39,519 bases of DNA from Candidatus Altimarinota bacterium (GCA_028688895.1 JAQTXG010000015.1:1-39519); one strand, 5' to 3'. Shown: positions 29,915 to 39,519, numbered from the stretch's first letter. Numbers and translations: made by a program. The notes: generated from the sequence alone by a model not told the origin.

Positions 29915-32530
29915 ATGATAATTTGTATTGATTTGGAAACAACTGGCTTAGATAAGTACAATGATAAGATTATAGAAATAGCTATGGTTAAATTTGATCC
30001 TTTGAATTTTGAAGTGATTGATACATTTAGTTCACTTGTAGATCCTGAAATATCTATTCCTGATTTGATTACAAATATCACTAATATATCTGATAGTGAT
30101 GTTTTTTGAGCTCCAAAAATATCTGAACTAAAAAATGATATTGTGAATTTTGTGTGAAGTTTTCTTATACTTTGACATAATATATCATTTGATATAGATT
30201 TTTTGGTTAATAATTGAGTTAAAGTAGATAACAATATAATTATCGATACTTTCTTTTTAGCAAATATTCTTTGCTTCACAGAATCTTCACTTAATTTGGA
30301 AGTTTTGTGTAATTCTTTTTGAATTTGATTTGAGTGAGCTCATAGAGCTTTAAATGATGTAAAAGCTACTATTAGATTATTTGAAAAATTGATTTTGAAG
30401 TTTAATAAATTGACAACAGAAAAAAAACATCTTTTGTTTTATATTTTTAATAAATCTCAGGATAGAAATATAGTTTTTCTCAGAGATTTGTTGTTTCAAA
30501 ATATTGATTCAAATTTAACTTTTTGAGATTTTGAGAAAAAAATATTAAAGAAAATTTGAAAAATTGAAAAAGATGAAGAATTTCTTATGGACACTAATAT
30601 AGACAATAATAATATGTCTAAAATATTTAAGACACTATGAAGTGTCGAAATTAGAGCCAATCAATTGAAAATGACTGACATGGTTATGGACACTTTTATT
30701 AATAAAAATAAAGTGGTTGTAGAAGCTCCTACTTGATTATGAAAAAGTTTTGCGTATTTGATACCTTCAATTATTCATTCATTAAAAACATGAGAAAAGG
30801 TTTTTGTATCTACTAAAACAAAAGCTTTACAGGATCAATTATATACTAGGGATTTGTTGTATTTGAAAGATAATATATGATTTAATTTCAAGTACACTAA
30901 ATTGAAATGAAAGAAAAATTATATAAGTGTTAGATTATTTTTTGATGAATTTTGGTTAGATGATATAGTATATAATAAAATATGATTTTTATCTAAAATA
31001 TTATTGTGGTTTTTTGAAACAAAGTATTGAGAATTGGATGAATTGAATTTCTTTTGACAAGAATACTCTTATTTGAGATTTTTAAATGCTGATAGTTTTT
31101 TGGTACTTGATGATAAAAATGATTATAAAAAATATGAGTATTTACATAAAGCTAGAGTAAGGTTAGAAAATTCAAATATAATAATAGTGAATCATAGTTT
31201 ATTGTTTTCTGATTTGAATAGTGAAACTTGAGTTTTGTGAAAAATATCTAATTTGGTTATTGATGAGTGACATAATATAGAGGATAGTGTAACTGATTCT
31301 CTAAAACAGAATTATAGTTTGAAGTCTTTGTGAGAGCATTTTGATGTAATAGAGAAAATATTAAATAAAATAAATTCAAAAAAAATAGAGTTTTTGAAAT
31401 ACAAGGAAAACCTATTTTCAAAATTGGAATTGTTGGATGATTATATATATAGTTATATAGATACTAAAGTGTGAAATAGTATAAATTTCAAAATGTGTTT
31501 AGTTAAATCAGATTTTTTTGAACAAAATGATTTTGATAATTTATTAAAGAAAATAGAACTAGACTTTTTGGACATAATGGACAAATTATCTATTGAACAA
31601 GACTATAATTTTGCCAAAGAAATAGCTTTATTACAATGAAACTATGATATAATTAGAATAATGTTGGACATAAAGACAGACAATAAATATATAAAAATAT
31701 TTAGTTATAATGATAATAACTGAATCAGTTTTGAATATACTTTGTTGAATCCCTGAGAATATTTACAAAAAAATCTTTGGCTAAATGTAAATTCTTGTAT
31801 TTTGACTTCTGCTACTTTGAAGATATGAGGTAATTTTGATTATTTTAAAAAAATATTGTTTTTAGATAATTTTCAATTTTATTCATTTGATAGTGACTTT
31901 GATTACAAAAAACAGGCAACTTTATTTATTCCTACTGATTTAGGAGATATAAAAAACAACTCTCTTCAGATTGTGAATTTTTTGTGAAGATTTTATTCAA
32001 TTGTTAGATGAAAAGTGTTAACATTACTTACTAGTTATAGCTCTATTAAGGAAATATATACTTCTGTTAATCCTAGTTTGAAAAAAGAAGGTATAAATTT
32101 ATATGCTCAATGATTGGTTTGAAGTAAGGTTAAATTGTTAAATCATTATTTATCTGACCCTGCTAATTCTATTTTGTTATGAACTGATAGTTTTTGGGAG
32201 TGAATAGATATTCCTTGAGAAGATTTAAAGTATTTGGTTATACATAAATTCCCCTTTATAGTGCCTACTGATCCTATTTTTCAAGCAAGAAGTGTATTTT
32301 TTAAGGATCCATTTCTCGAATACAGTGTTCCAAAAGCTATTATAAAATTAAAGCAATGATTTTGAAGATTGATTAGAACAAAGACTGATAGTTGATTAGT
32401 TATTTTATTGGATAATAGGATAATAACTACGGCTTGGTGATCACATTTTTTTGATGCTTTTCCTAATGATGTTAATATAAAAAAGTGAAAATCTGAACAA
32501 TTTTTAAGTATACTTGAAAATAAATTTTAA
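29915..32530 (+). CDS. dinG: DinG-type helicase with N-terminal DnaQ-like 3'-5' exonuclease
   Basis: 871 aa. Residues 1-165 form a DEDDh exonuclease: Exo I CIDLETTGLD (about 4-13), Exo II LGHNISFDIDFL (about 87-98) and Exo III HRALNDVKAT (about 141-150). The helicase has Walker A APTGLGKSF (about 269-277), the helicase box VIDEGHNIED (about 446-455, DEGH instead of DEAH), SATLKI (near 632), SFWEGIDIPGE (about 760-770) and QGFGRLIRT (about 813-821). The KGKKNYIS region has no Cys, so the Fe-S cluster of E. coli DinG/XPD is missing, as in Gram-positive DinG. Possible roles are repair or R-loop removal. Start chosen at 29915, directly before the Exo I motif. Confidence 0.95.
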
Positions 32531-32547
32531 CTAATGCATTAATTTTT

Positions 32548-32576
32548 TTGTAATTATTTTATTATTATGATATTAT
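32548..32576 (+). promoter_or_regulatory. Candidate promoter of the pilus cluster
   Basis: TTGTAA (32548-32553), a 17-base spacer and TATTAT (32571-32576), about 28 bases before the ATG at 32605. It is the only clear promoter-like pair before pilB. Confidence 0.4.
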
Positions 32577-32604
32577 TATATTAGTTAATTTTTAATTATA
32601 TATT

Positions 32605-33447
32605 ATGCCAGAAAATAATAATGAAGTAAAAAAGGAGATAGAATCATCAAATATTTTCGATGATTTCGCTCAAGATTCAAGTTTATTACAGGAAGTAAAT
32701 AAGCTAAAAAGTGAAAATAATAAAGATAAATTTTATTATATTTCAAAATCAGCTCGTTTTCTTCAAACTATTTTTTTGATATTGTTTTTTGTTTTTGCTA
32801 TATTATTAACATATATATATGTACAAAACAAAGAAGATTATAAAAATTCTAATATATTGGACCCATTATGTTTCGTATTTTTAGGAAATATTCCTAATCA
32901 AGATACATATTGTTCTTCTATAACTTCACTAAATAACACTTACACTACAAAATTAAATACATTAAAAGAAACTCAAACCAAAGATATTTTAGCTATATTA
33001 GAAAATTTGTATGAAGTAGAAAATTTTACAAAAACTAAAGAAGTAATATTTTTGACTGATAAATCTAATAATAAATTAAAAGTTTTGGAGGTATTGGAAG
33101 CGTTTGATAATTTAAAAAATAATTTTGATAAAATTGATAAACAAAAAGTACAATGTAATTGATTAATAATTGATTCAAAAGATGATGTATTATCTATGAG
33201 TTGTACAGCATATTCAGCGTGATATGAAAAATGAATTAAGTGATTTGATTGAGTAACAGACAGTTCATTGAAATGAACTTCTATATCTATTGCAAATAGT
33301 TTTTTAAATTATATTTCTAAGACTTCAGATATATTTACTATTGTAGATAGACAAAAAGTCTTTAGATCTGAAAGTGTTTTATGAGAAAAAACTGATTTTA
33401 CTAACAAAACTAGTTTTAGTTTAAAATTAAAATATAACTTAAAATAA
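32605..33447 (+). CDS. Membrane-anchored protein of the pilus cluster (PilN/PilO position)
   Basis: 280 aa. An acidic cytoplasmic N-terminus (1-45), one membrane helix (about 53-72, FLQTIFLILFFVFAILLTYI) and an external domain with a Cys pair in DPLCFVFLG...TYC (possible disulfide), followed by a helical stretch and a beta-rich C-terminus (SFSLKLKYNLK). This bitopic layout next to a second bitopic coiled-coil protein and pilB/pilC fits the PilN/PilO alignment proteins, but sequence similarity is too weak to name it. The gap to the next gene is 2 bases. It starts the likely operon 32605-35945. Confidence 0.7.
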
Positions 33448-33449
33448 TT

Positions 33450-34679
33450 ATGGAAAGGCAAAAAAGAGAACAAAATGCAATAATCATTCACTTCATGTTT
33501 TATTTAGTATTAACTTTATGAATAGTTATTTACTTTTTTTCAAGCATTTTATGACAAATAAAACAAATAGAAGAGAAAAAAACACAAACACAAGAACTTT
33601 ACAATAATATTAATAGGATTGAAAAATCCGGATTAGTTTATGATGAGTTTAAAGCTTTAACGGCTAATGAAACAAATAATACAGTTATAAAAGAAATATT
33701 AAAAAATATTACACCAGATTTTTATACAAATAATTTGGTAAATACTACTTATGCTAATTATAAAGAATTTCTCGATAATAGAGTAAAAGTATTAAATAAT
33801 TCTGATAATAAGAAAAAAGTAGCAGAAAATAATGATAAAATATCAAAAATATTACCTCCTTATTCAGATACAGCCATAGATTTTTCTGAAAATGCATTGA
33901 CAGATTATAAATTTGTAAATTATGTAGAATCTATAATAGAAACATTTAATTTTAGTAATGAAAATCCTATTTGAATTTCTAGAGTAAATTTAATAGATGA
34001 TTATGCTATAAATAAAGCTGAATGAGATTCTTTGGATTCAAATATATATTATATTCCTTTAAATTTAGTATTATCTGGAACTAAAGCATGAGTAATTGAT
34101 TTTTTATATTATATAGAAAATGTTGGTAATATAAATATTATTGATAATAATATTCAAATAAATGATAATTATTGATTTTTATCAACAAATGGTATTAAAA
34201 AAGTGTTAGAGGGAGATAAAATGTCTGCTAGTTATAATATTTTTGAACATCAAATGGTAGATATTGATAAGATTACTTTTAATGAATATATTGATACTAC
34301 ATATGTAACTAGATGAGAAAATAAATTTATTGATTTTATATTGAATACTCAATGAAATGATAGGTTTGAAGTAAATGTAAATTTAATGTTTTATGTAAAA
34401 TGACAACCTACTTACAAGATAGTAGAATATATAAATCAAATATTAGATAAACATATGGAGTCTGTTGGTTTAGTAAATACTAATTTACAAAAAACAGGTA
34501 TTGATTGATTAGATAGAATAAACTTGAATAAATATAATGATACATTGAAACAATTAAATGAAGAGATTGTAACAATTAGAAAAAATTTATGAAATTTAGA
34601 TAAATTGGAAGAATTATATAAAAGAGCAATTAAAATAGATGAGTTGGTTAGCCCTATATTTAAAAATTTAAAAAAATAG
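33450..34679 (+). CDS. PilO-like bitopic coiled-coil protein of the pilus cluster
   Basis: 409 aa. A short cytoplasmic N-terminus, one membrane helix (about 12-35, IIIHFMFYLVLTLGIVIYFF), a coiled coil (about 36-60, QIKQIEEKKTQTQELYNN), then two globular regions (about 150-330) and a second coiled coil (about 365-405). PilO has the same order of helix, coiled coil and ferredoxin-like domain, but is only about 200 aa, so this is about twice as long. A pilus-platform role rests mainly on its position directly before pilB (3-base gap). No enzymatic motif. Confidence 0.65.
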
Positions 34680-34682
34680 TAT

Positions 34683-35945
34683 ATGAACTATAAAGAAGTA
34701 ATTTCAAATTTAAAAGATTTAGTATATAAATGAGATAATATCAAAGAAATATGTGACTATATTATATTAGCCGCAGTTCTTTGAGATAGCTCAGATATTC
34801 ATATTGAACCTCTTACTTCTTATGTAAGGTTAAGATACAGATTGGATTGAGAATTAAGAGAAATACTTGAATATCAAAATTTTTTACATAGTTGAGTAAT
34901 AGCTAGGTTTAAAATAATGTCTGATTTAAAAATAGATGAATCTCGTGTACCACAAGATTGAAGAATCAGTACAACTATTGAATGAAAATCTCTTGATCTG
35001 AGAGTATCTACTTTACCAACAGTACATTGAGAAAAAATAGTAATGAGAATAGTAGACAAAAGTAAACAAATACCTTCACTTAATACTTTGTGAATAGAGG
35101 GGAATAATTTTACTTTACTTGAAAAGGCTATATCTTTACCAAATGGTATAATACTTACTTCTGGTCCTACTTGATCTGGTAAATCTACTACTTTGTATTC
35201 AGTTTTGACAAATTTGAATAAAATATGAGTAAATATAATGACACTTGAAGATCCAGTAGAAAATCAAGTTGATTGAATAAATCAATCACAAGTGAAACCA
35301 GATATATGATATTCGTTTGCAAATGGTTTAAGAACTGCTCTTAGACAAGATCCAGATATAATAATGGTATGAGAAATGAGAGATAAAGAAACGGTAGATA
35401 TAGCGGTTGAAGCATCTTTGACATGACATTTGGTTTTGTCTACAATCCATACAAATAGTGCATCAGAAACAATTACTAGAGTACTAAATATGTGAGTGCA
35501 ACCTTTTTTAATTCCTGCATCTTTTAATATAATTATCGCTCAAAGATTGGTTAGAAAATTGTGTAGTTGTAAGAAAAAAATTGGTCTAAAAGATGTTTGA
35601 CCTCAAACTTTGGCAAATATAAAAAATGCTATAAGTTTAACTAGTAAAACAGAACTTGAAAATAGAGTTTGAGATAAATTGAAAAATCCATTTTTCTATG
35701 AGCCAGTAGGTTGTGATTTATGTGGATGAGATTGATATAAATGAAGAGTTTGATTGTATGAGGTACTAGAAATTACTCCTGGTGTAAAAGAAATGATTCT
35801 ATCAGGAGCTTCTGCATTTAGTATAAATAGGCAAGCAATAAAAGACTGAATGATTTCTTTGGAACAAGACGGTATTATGAAAGCATTAAATTGATTGACT
35901 AGTTTAGAAGAAGTTTATAGAGTAGCTAAGAGTCAGAAGGGATAA
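34683..35945 (+). CDS. pilB: Type IV pilus assembly ATPase PilB (short form)
   Basis: 420 aa. GspE/PilB hexameric motor that powers pilin polymerisation. SSDIHIEPLTSYVRLRYRLDG (N2 domain, starting near residue 36), Walker A GPTGSGKSTT (about 158-167, second Gly is TGA), Asp box LEDPVE (about 188-193), Walker B RQDPDIIMVGEMRD (about 219-232), His box TGHLVLSTIHTNSA (about 245-258), and the zinc-binding tetracysteine CSC...CDLCG that marks PilB/GspE rather than PilT. It lacks the N-terminal MshEN domain of full-length PilB (about 560 aa). Preceded by two PilN/O-like genes. pilC follows after 209 bases containing a repeat. Confidence 0.94.
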
Positions 35946-35975
35946 GTGTAATGGTATGAAATTAAGTAATAAAAT

Positions 35976-36059
35976 ATCCCTATCTTGTCCACAGGATACC
36001 TCCCTACGGGTATAAATTCTTTCCCTTTAGTCAAAGAGAAAGAGGCTACAAGTAAATCC
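35976..36059. repeat. GC-richer intergenic repeat, copy in the pilB-pilC gap
   Basis: It contains GGATACCTCCCTACGGGTAT, with a small ATACC/GGGTAT hairpin, then CTTTCCCTTTAGTCAAAGAG and AAAGAGGCTACAAGT. The 35 bases 36019-36053 match 37661-37695 with two differences. The stem CTTTCCCTTT/AAAGAGAAAG has one mismatch. Confidence 0.7.
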
Positions 36060-36154
36060 TTAACTTAATAAAATTGGTATATTGGATTTAGATTATATTT
36101 ATTGATTTATGAATTATTAAAATAATTGTAAAGTTTAATTATTAAAAAAATATT

Positions 36155-37321
36155 ATGGCAGATTTTTTAATCATGGATGATGACAAAAATTCATGAAATG
36201 ACAACAATGTCCAAAATGAATCTAGTAGTAAAAAAACTGGTAGTTTAGTTGATAAACTAAACGATTTTGTCATATCTTTACAATCTGTAAAAACTAAAGA
36301 AAAAGTAATTTTTTATCGTCTTTTGTCTACAATGACAAATGCTTGAATGGCATTATTGAAAGCTATTTTAGTATTAGAAAAACAAGAAAAAAATCCTATA
36401 TTTAAATCTATATTGTGAAGATTTAGTGAAGAATTAAAAGGATGAAAAAACTTATCTGAATGTATGGAATTGTATCCACATAGCTTTAGTGAAGCAGAAA
36501 TTTGAATAATTAAATCATGAGAAAAGACTGGTATGTTAAATACTGTACTAAATGATTTATCTAATCAAATAGAAAAAGTAGAGTCTTTAACATGAAAAAT
36601 AAAGTCTGCTATGATGTATCCTATGTTTATTATAGTGGTTGTAATAGCTGTAGTAGCAGTTATGATGACGATGATAGTACCTAAGTTATTGGATATATTT
36701 GATGATAAATCAGCTTTACCAGCATCAACCAAAGTATTAATGACTATATCAAATATATTTAGAGATTATTGGTTTTTTATGTTAATTATATTTGCAGTAG
36801 CTTTTGTAGCAATTGCTATTTGGAAAAAAACCCCAGATTGAAAGTATATTTTTGATAATATTATGCTTAAAATACCTGTTTTTTGACTTATTAATAAAAA
36901 ACTAGTTTTATCAAAATTTTCTAGAATATTTTCTGGATTGAGTTCTTCTTGAGTATCAGTTGTAGAAAGTCTTAGAATAACTGCTACAGCTGTATGAAAT
37001 GAAGTATATAAGCAAAGATTATTGTTATTATCAGAAGATATATCTGTTTGAATAAAGATGTGGGAGTCACTTGATGGTGATAAATTGTTTCCAGATATGA
37101 TGATTCAGATGATACAAGTATGAGAAGAAACTGCAAAACTAGATAAAACTATATTGAAAGTAGCAGACTTTTATGATGATGAAGTAGACAATACAATAAG
37201 CGTGCTAAATAAGTTGTTAGAACCTTTTATTATAGTAACATTGGCTGTAATAGTATGATTTATAGCATTGGCTATAATGCAACCTATTATGAATTTGGCT
37301 GACACAGTTACTCAAGGATAG
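36155..37321 (+). CDS. pilC: Type IV pilus inner-membrane platform protein PilC (N-terminal domain missing)
   Basis: 388 aa. Two GspF cytoplasmic helical domains are present: FYRLLSTMTNAGMALLKAIL (about 53-72) with LSECMELYPHSFSEAEIGII and GEKTGMLNTVL; and the second copy FSRIFSGLSSSGVSVVESL (about 265-283) with FPDMMIQMIQVGEETAKLD. Membrane helices lie at about 152-176, 205-226 and 363-382. The small N-terminal domain usual in PilC is replaced by about 45 residues of polar, disordered sequence. It is separated from pilB by the repeat-containing gap, and ends in a strong palindromic terminator. It acts as the rotating platform for pilin assembly. Confidence 0.93.
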
Positions 37322-37337
37322 TAGTGATTTAAAATCT

Positions 37338-37381
37338 AAAAACATATTTTTTTACAAAATTTTGTAAAAAAATATGTTTTT
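37338..37381 (+). terminator. pilC terminator, perfect 44-bp palindrome
   Basis: 37338-37359 is the exact reverse complement of 37360-37381, ending in a seven-T run to 37383. Confidence 0.85.
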
Positions 37382-37644
37382 TTGTATTTTAAAGTATTAA
37401 AAACTACTAGATATTTTAGCTATTTATTTTATAATTTATTATTTAAAATATCTGAATGTGAAGATTATGTGAAATATAGCATCCTATAATTGACTTTGTA
37501 GCATAAAATTGATATTATTTACGCGTTAAAAGTTTAGTTGATCTTTAACATTAACTGAAAAGTTCTTTATTGAACAATATTTTAAAAGTCTTCTAATTTA
37601 TGAGGTGTATTTACAACCTTGGAAAATAGTGATTGAAAAATATA

Positions 37645-37695
37645 ATCCCTATCCTGAATCCTTTCCCTTTAGTCAAAGAGAAAGGGGCTACATGT
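37645..37695. repeat. GC-richer intergenic repeat, shorter copy
   Basis: ATCCCTATC, a short junction, then CTTTCCCTTTAGTCAAAGAG and AAAGGGGCTACATGT. It matches both ends of the 35976-36059 repeat but lacks its middle (the GTCCACAGG...CGGGTATAA part), so it looks like an internal deletion form. Confidence 0.7.
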
Positions 37696-37747
37696 GAATA
37701 ATAAGTAGAATAAAATTCAAGATATATTATTAATTCGATTGTTGTTT

Positions 37748-37786
37748 CCCAGGGTTGTGTACAACTTATGGGTTAAGGCTTTAACC
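37748..37786. repeat. CCCAGGGTTG / GGTTAAGG double-hairpin sequence
   Basis: CCCAGGGTTGTGTACAACTT with a GTTGT/ACAAC stem (37754-37765), then GGTTAA/TTAACC (37771-37776 with 37781-37786). GC-richer than its surroundings. It resembles a widespread REP-like repeat style; no transposase is nearby. Confidence 0.45.
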
Positions 37787-37795
37787 TTTGTGTTT

Positions 37796-37804
37796 TGCTA
37801 TAAT
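37796..37804 (+). promoter_or_regulatory. Extended -10 promoter of the glycosyltransferase gene
   Basis: TG-C-TATAAT (TATAAT at 37799-37804). The ATG at 37814 lies only 10 bases after the box, so the mRNA would be leaderless or nearly so. Confidence 0.5.
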
Positions 37805-37813
37805 ATATATAAT

Positions 37814-38887
37814 ATGGTTCCAACTAATAAACAAATAGCAGTTTTACATCCATTTATTAATAATAAATGATGAGCTGTTAATATGATGATATATTTATCA
37901 ACTTTTTTATCAAAAAATAATAATAATGTTTCACTTTATACTTTCTCTTATGATAGACTAATATTTCCTTTGGATTTAGAAGTAGTATTTTTCAAGAACT
38001 TTAAACTAGTAAGTTTTTTTAAAATAGCTTATCAGATTAGAAATTGTGATTATATAATTATATGAAATTCACCTATGCAATTTGTATGAGTGTTTTCAAA
38101 AATATTTTTTGCTTCAAAAGCTAAACTTATTTGGTGGCATCATCATTATCCATGGTATTATAGTCAAAATGCGAATGTATTTGTATTGTTAAAAAGATTA
38201 CTAGAAAAAATTTTTATAAAAAAAATCGATTCTGTAATTGTTAATAGCAAATATTTACAAAGTTCTATAAAAGATATTTACGAGATTGATTCAAAAATAC
38301 TATATCCTGTTTTGGATAATCAGTTTTTGAGTTATAATAATGAAAACAAAAATACAAATTTTAATCCTAATACTTTATTTACTTATGGTAGGTGGTGAGA
38401 ATGAAAAAATATAGACCTCATTTTTAATGTTTATGATAATTTAAAAAACAAGAGTCGTGACCTTGTTTTGATCGTTTGATGAGAATGAGAAAAATTAAAT
38501 TATTATAAAGATAAATATAAAAATGAAAAAAGTATAAAATTTCTATGAATGGTTGATAAAACTCAAATAATAGAAAATTTAGAAAAATCGAGTTTATTTT
38601 TATTTCCTTCTAAAATTGATTCTTTTTGATTAGTCATATTAGAATCTATGTCTATTTGAGTTCCTGTTGTATCTTTTAATATTGCTTGAGCTAAAGAAAT
38701 AATAAAAAATTGAATAAGTGGATATTTGGTAGATTCAGATGATGAATTTATCGAAAAAACTTATAAAGTTTTAAATAATTCTGAACTCAGACAAAATCTT
38801 TCTATAGAAGCTGTAAAAACTGCTAAAACATTTTCAGAAGATACTTTTTATAAGAATCTATCTGATATTTTTAACTCTATGAAATAA
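37814..38887 (+). CDS. GT4-family glycosyltransferase
   Basis: 357 aa, GT-B fold. The N-terminal half starts IAVLHPFINNKGGAVNMM (about 8-25), with the Gly-rich acceptor-side loop, and contains IWWHHHYPWYY (about 111-121) and DSVIVNSKYLQSSI (about 143-156). The C-terminal half is typical of GT4: FTYGRWGEGKNIDLI (about 191-205), LVLIVGGEGEK (about 218-228), KFLGMVDK, and the nucleotide-sugar-binding E-x7-E segment SFGLVILESMSIGVPVV (about 274-290), followed by the conserved GAKEIIKNGISGYLV (about 296-310). It probably adds a sugar in a surface polysaccharide or glycoprotein; donor unknown. Next to an S-layer-like gene, so S-layer glycosylation is a possible role (inference). Confidence 0.9.
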
Positions 38888-38938
38888 ATAGAATACTTAT
38901 AATAAAATTATAAGATTAATTAAAATTAATTTTATTTA

Positions 38939-38944
38939 TATAAT
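38939..38944 (+). promoter_or_regulatory. -10 box of the S-layer-like gene
   Basis: TATAAT ends 11 bases before the ATG at 38956, implying a leader of about 5 nt. A hairpin CTTATAAT/ATTATAAG (38896-38914) just upstream may end the glycosyltransferase transcript. Confidence 0.4.
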
Positions 38945-38955
38945 CATAACGATTT

Positions 38956-39519
38956 ATGAATTTATTCAAAAGAGCTACTGCTACTGTTGCATTAGTGACT
39001 CTTGTTTCAGGGATTTTCTCTACAGGAGCATACGCATCAAGCAGTACTGAAATAGAAGCAGCTAATGCATTGGCTGCTGCTGGTTACATTGTTGATCATT
39101 CTGATGATACTGCTGCTTATAATCTTAATCAAAATGTATTAAGACAAGAAATAGCTGCAGTTGCTAGAGCTGTTGCAGGTTTAGATAAAAAAACAACTTG
39201 TGATGATTCATTTAAAGATGTTTCTGCTACAACTCCAAATACTTGGGCTTGTTATTCTGTTGAAGCTTTATTAGATGCAGGTTTAATTGCTGCTAATGAA
39301 AATTTCAGACCAGAAGCTAATATTACTAAAGCTGAAGCTGTAGGTATGATGGTTAAAGCTGCATTCGGTGACGAATATGCTTACGATTCTACTTTAGGTA
39401 CTTCTTGGCAAGAACAAGTTGTAGATTTCGCTGTTGCTAAAGGTGTTATAGCTGATTTTACAAACTATAATACTCCTGCTACTAGAGGTTTCGTATTCGA
39501 AGCTGGTAACGAAGCTATC
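38956..39519 (+). CDS. S-layer-homology-domain surface protein (partial, runs off right edge)
   Basis: The first 188 residues are present. Signal peptide MNLFKRATATVALVTLVSGI, with cleavage after AYA (about residue 27). The mature part resembles SLH domains: ALAAAGYIVDHSDD...YNLNQNVLRQEIAAV (about 38-68), FKDVSATTPNTWACYSVEAL (about 83-102, one Cys of a possible pair with C79), LIAANENFRPEANITKAEAV (about 108-127), and a further repeat at about 145-188. SLH domains bind cell-wall polymers. All 11 glycines use GGN (mostly GGT) and none TGA, and the codon mix is richer in GCT/GGT than in neighbours. This is typical of a very highly expressed surface protein, probably the S-layer or another major envelope component. 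Confidence 0.85.
   Translation, partial: MNLFKRATATVALVTLVSGIFSTGAYASSSTEIEAANALAAAGYIVDHSDDTAAYNLNQNVLRQEIAAVARAVAGLDKKTTCDDSFKDVSATTPNTWACYSVEALLDAGLIAANENFRPEANITKAEAVGMMVKAAFGDEYAYDSTLGTSWQEQVVDFAVAKGVIADFTNYNTPATRGFVFEAGNEAI

Larger units (their letters stand above)
37384..37813 (+). other. Intergenic region with repeat remnants before the glycosyltransferase gene
   Basis: 430 bases without a reading frame of note. They hold the repeat at 37645-37695, a hairpin-like AGGTGTATTTACAACCTTGG (37603-37622), and its rough inverted partner near 37748-37786. They end in a TATAAT promoter. The mosaic suggests decayed repeats rather than a gene. Confidence 0.55.

Noticed and set aside
31259-31270. 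DEGH instead of DEAH in DinG as a sign of an inactive helicase
   Set aside because: The Asp, Glu and His that matter for ATP hydrolysis are kept. An Ala-to-Gly change at this position is mild, and all other motifs are intact.
37384-37813. Degraded gene between pilC and the glycosyltransferase gene
   Set aside because: TAA/TAG stops occur in all frames at short intervals, and no residual protein similarity is recognisable; the content is repeats and promoter.

Overview
The window comes from a very AT-rich bacterium that reads UGA as glycine (NCBI code 25). This is the code of the candidate phyla Absconditabacteria (SR1) and Gracilibacteria in the CPR/Patescibacteria. Nearly every gene has in-frame TGA codons exactly where its family has an invariant glycine: the PilB Walker A loop, the UvrA ABC signatures, the PepA DAEGR motif and the subtilase Asp box. 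Only TAA and TAG end genes. All coordinates below use that code, so most genes are far longer than they look under the standard code. Every start chosen is ATG, preceded by A/T-rich sequence with no recognisable Shine-Dalgarno.

Layout. 1-3961: partial DUF559 endonuclease (minus), a degenerate Lgt-like membrane protein, ComEC, and an acidic unknown. 4029-8564: a 1511-residue secreted subtilisin-like protease with FN3-like and Gly/Ser-rich regions (minus). 8597-10685: gatA and rplS (minus), separated by a structured 164-bp element. 10847-13908: a LEA-like coiled-coil protein, a small membrane protein and an endonuclease-type MutL (plus). 13940-19012: a lipase-like hydrolase, a roughly 700-bp gene-free AT-rich region with duplicated DnaA-box-like sites, tRNA-Arg(CCU), a membrane-anchored HTH protein, glyA and ctpA (all minus). 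From 19373 nearly everything is on the plus strand: four uncharacterised genes (one with a GspF/PilC N-terminal-like domain), pepA, comF, a second copy of the structured element, a Cys-rich zinc ribbon, uvrA, murB, an Rsu/RluB-type pseudouridine synthase, a secreted coiled-coil protein (minus), an exonuclease-DinG helicase, a type IV pilus cluster (two PilN/PilO-like proteins, pilB, pilC), a GT4 glycosyltransferase and the start of an S-layer-like protein.

How the genes fit together. ComEC, ComF and the PilB/PilC machinery form much of a DNA-uptake apparatus. MutL, UvrA and DinG process DNA. The giant protease, CtpA, glycosyltransferase and S-layer-like protein build or remodel the surface, and MurB shows a peptidoglycan wall. 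This suits a small-genome, host-associated or scavenging lifestyle (inference).

Most notable: two intergenic elements at 10087-10250 and 24095-24262 share a core of about 110 bp, yet each is enclosed by its own unrelated 19-20-bp inverted repeat. Also notable are the PilC N-terminal domain found on a different protein, complete avoidance of UGA-Gly in the ribosomal and S-layer-like genes, and convergent genes whose stop codons lie inside shared terminator hairpins.
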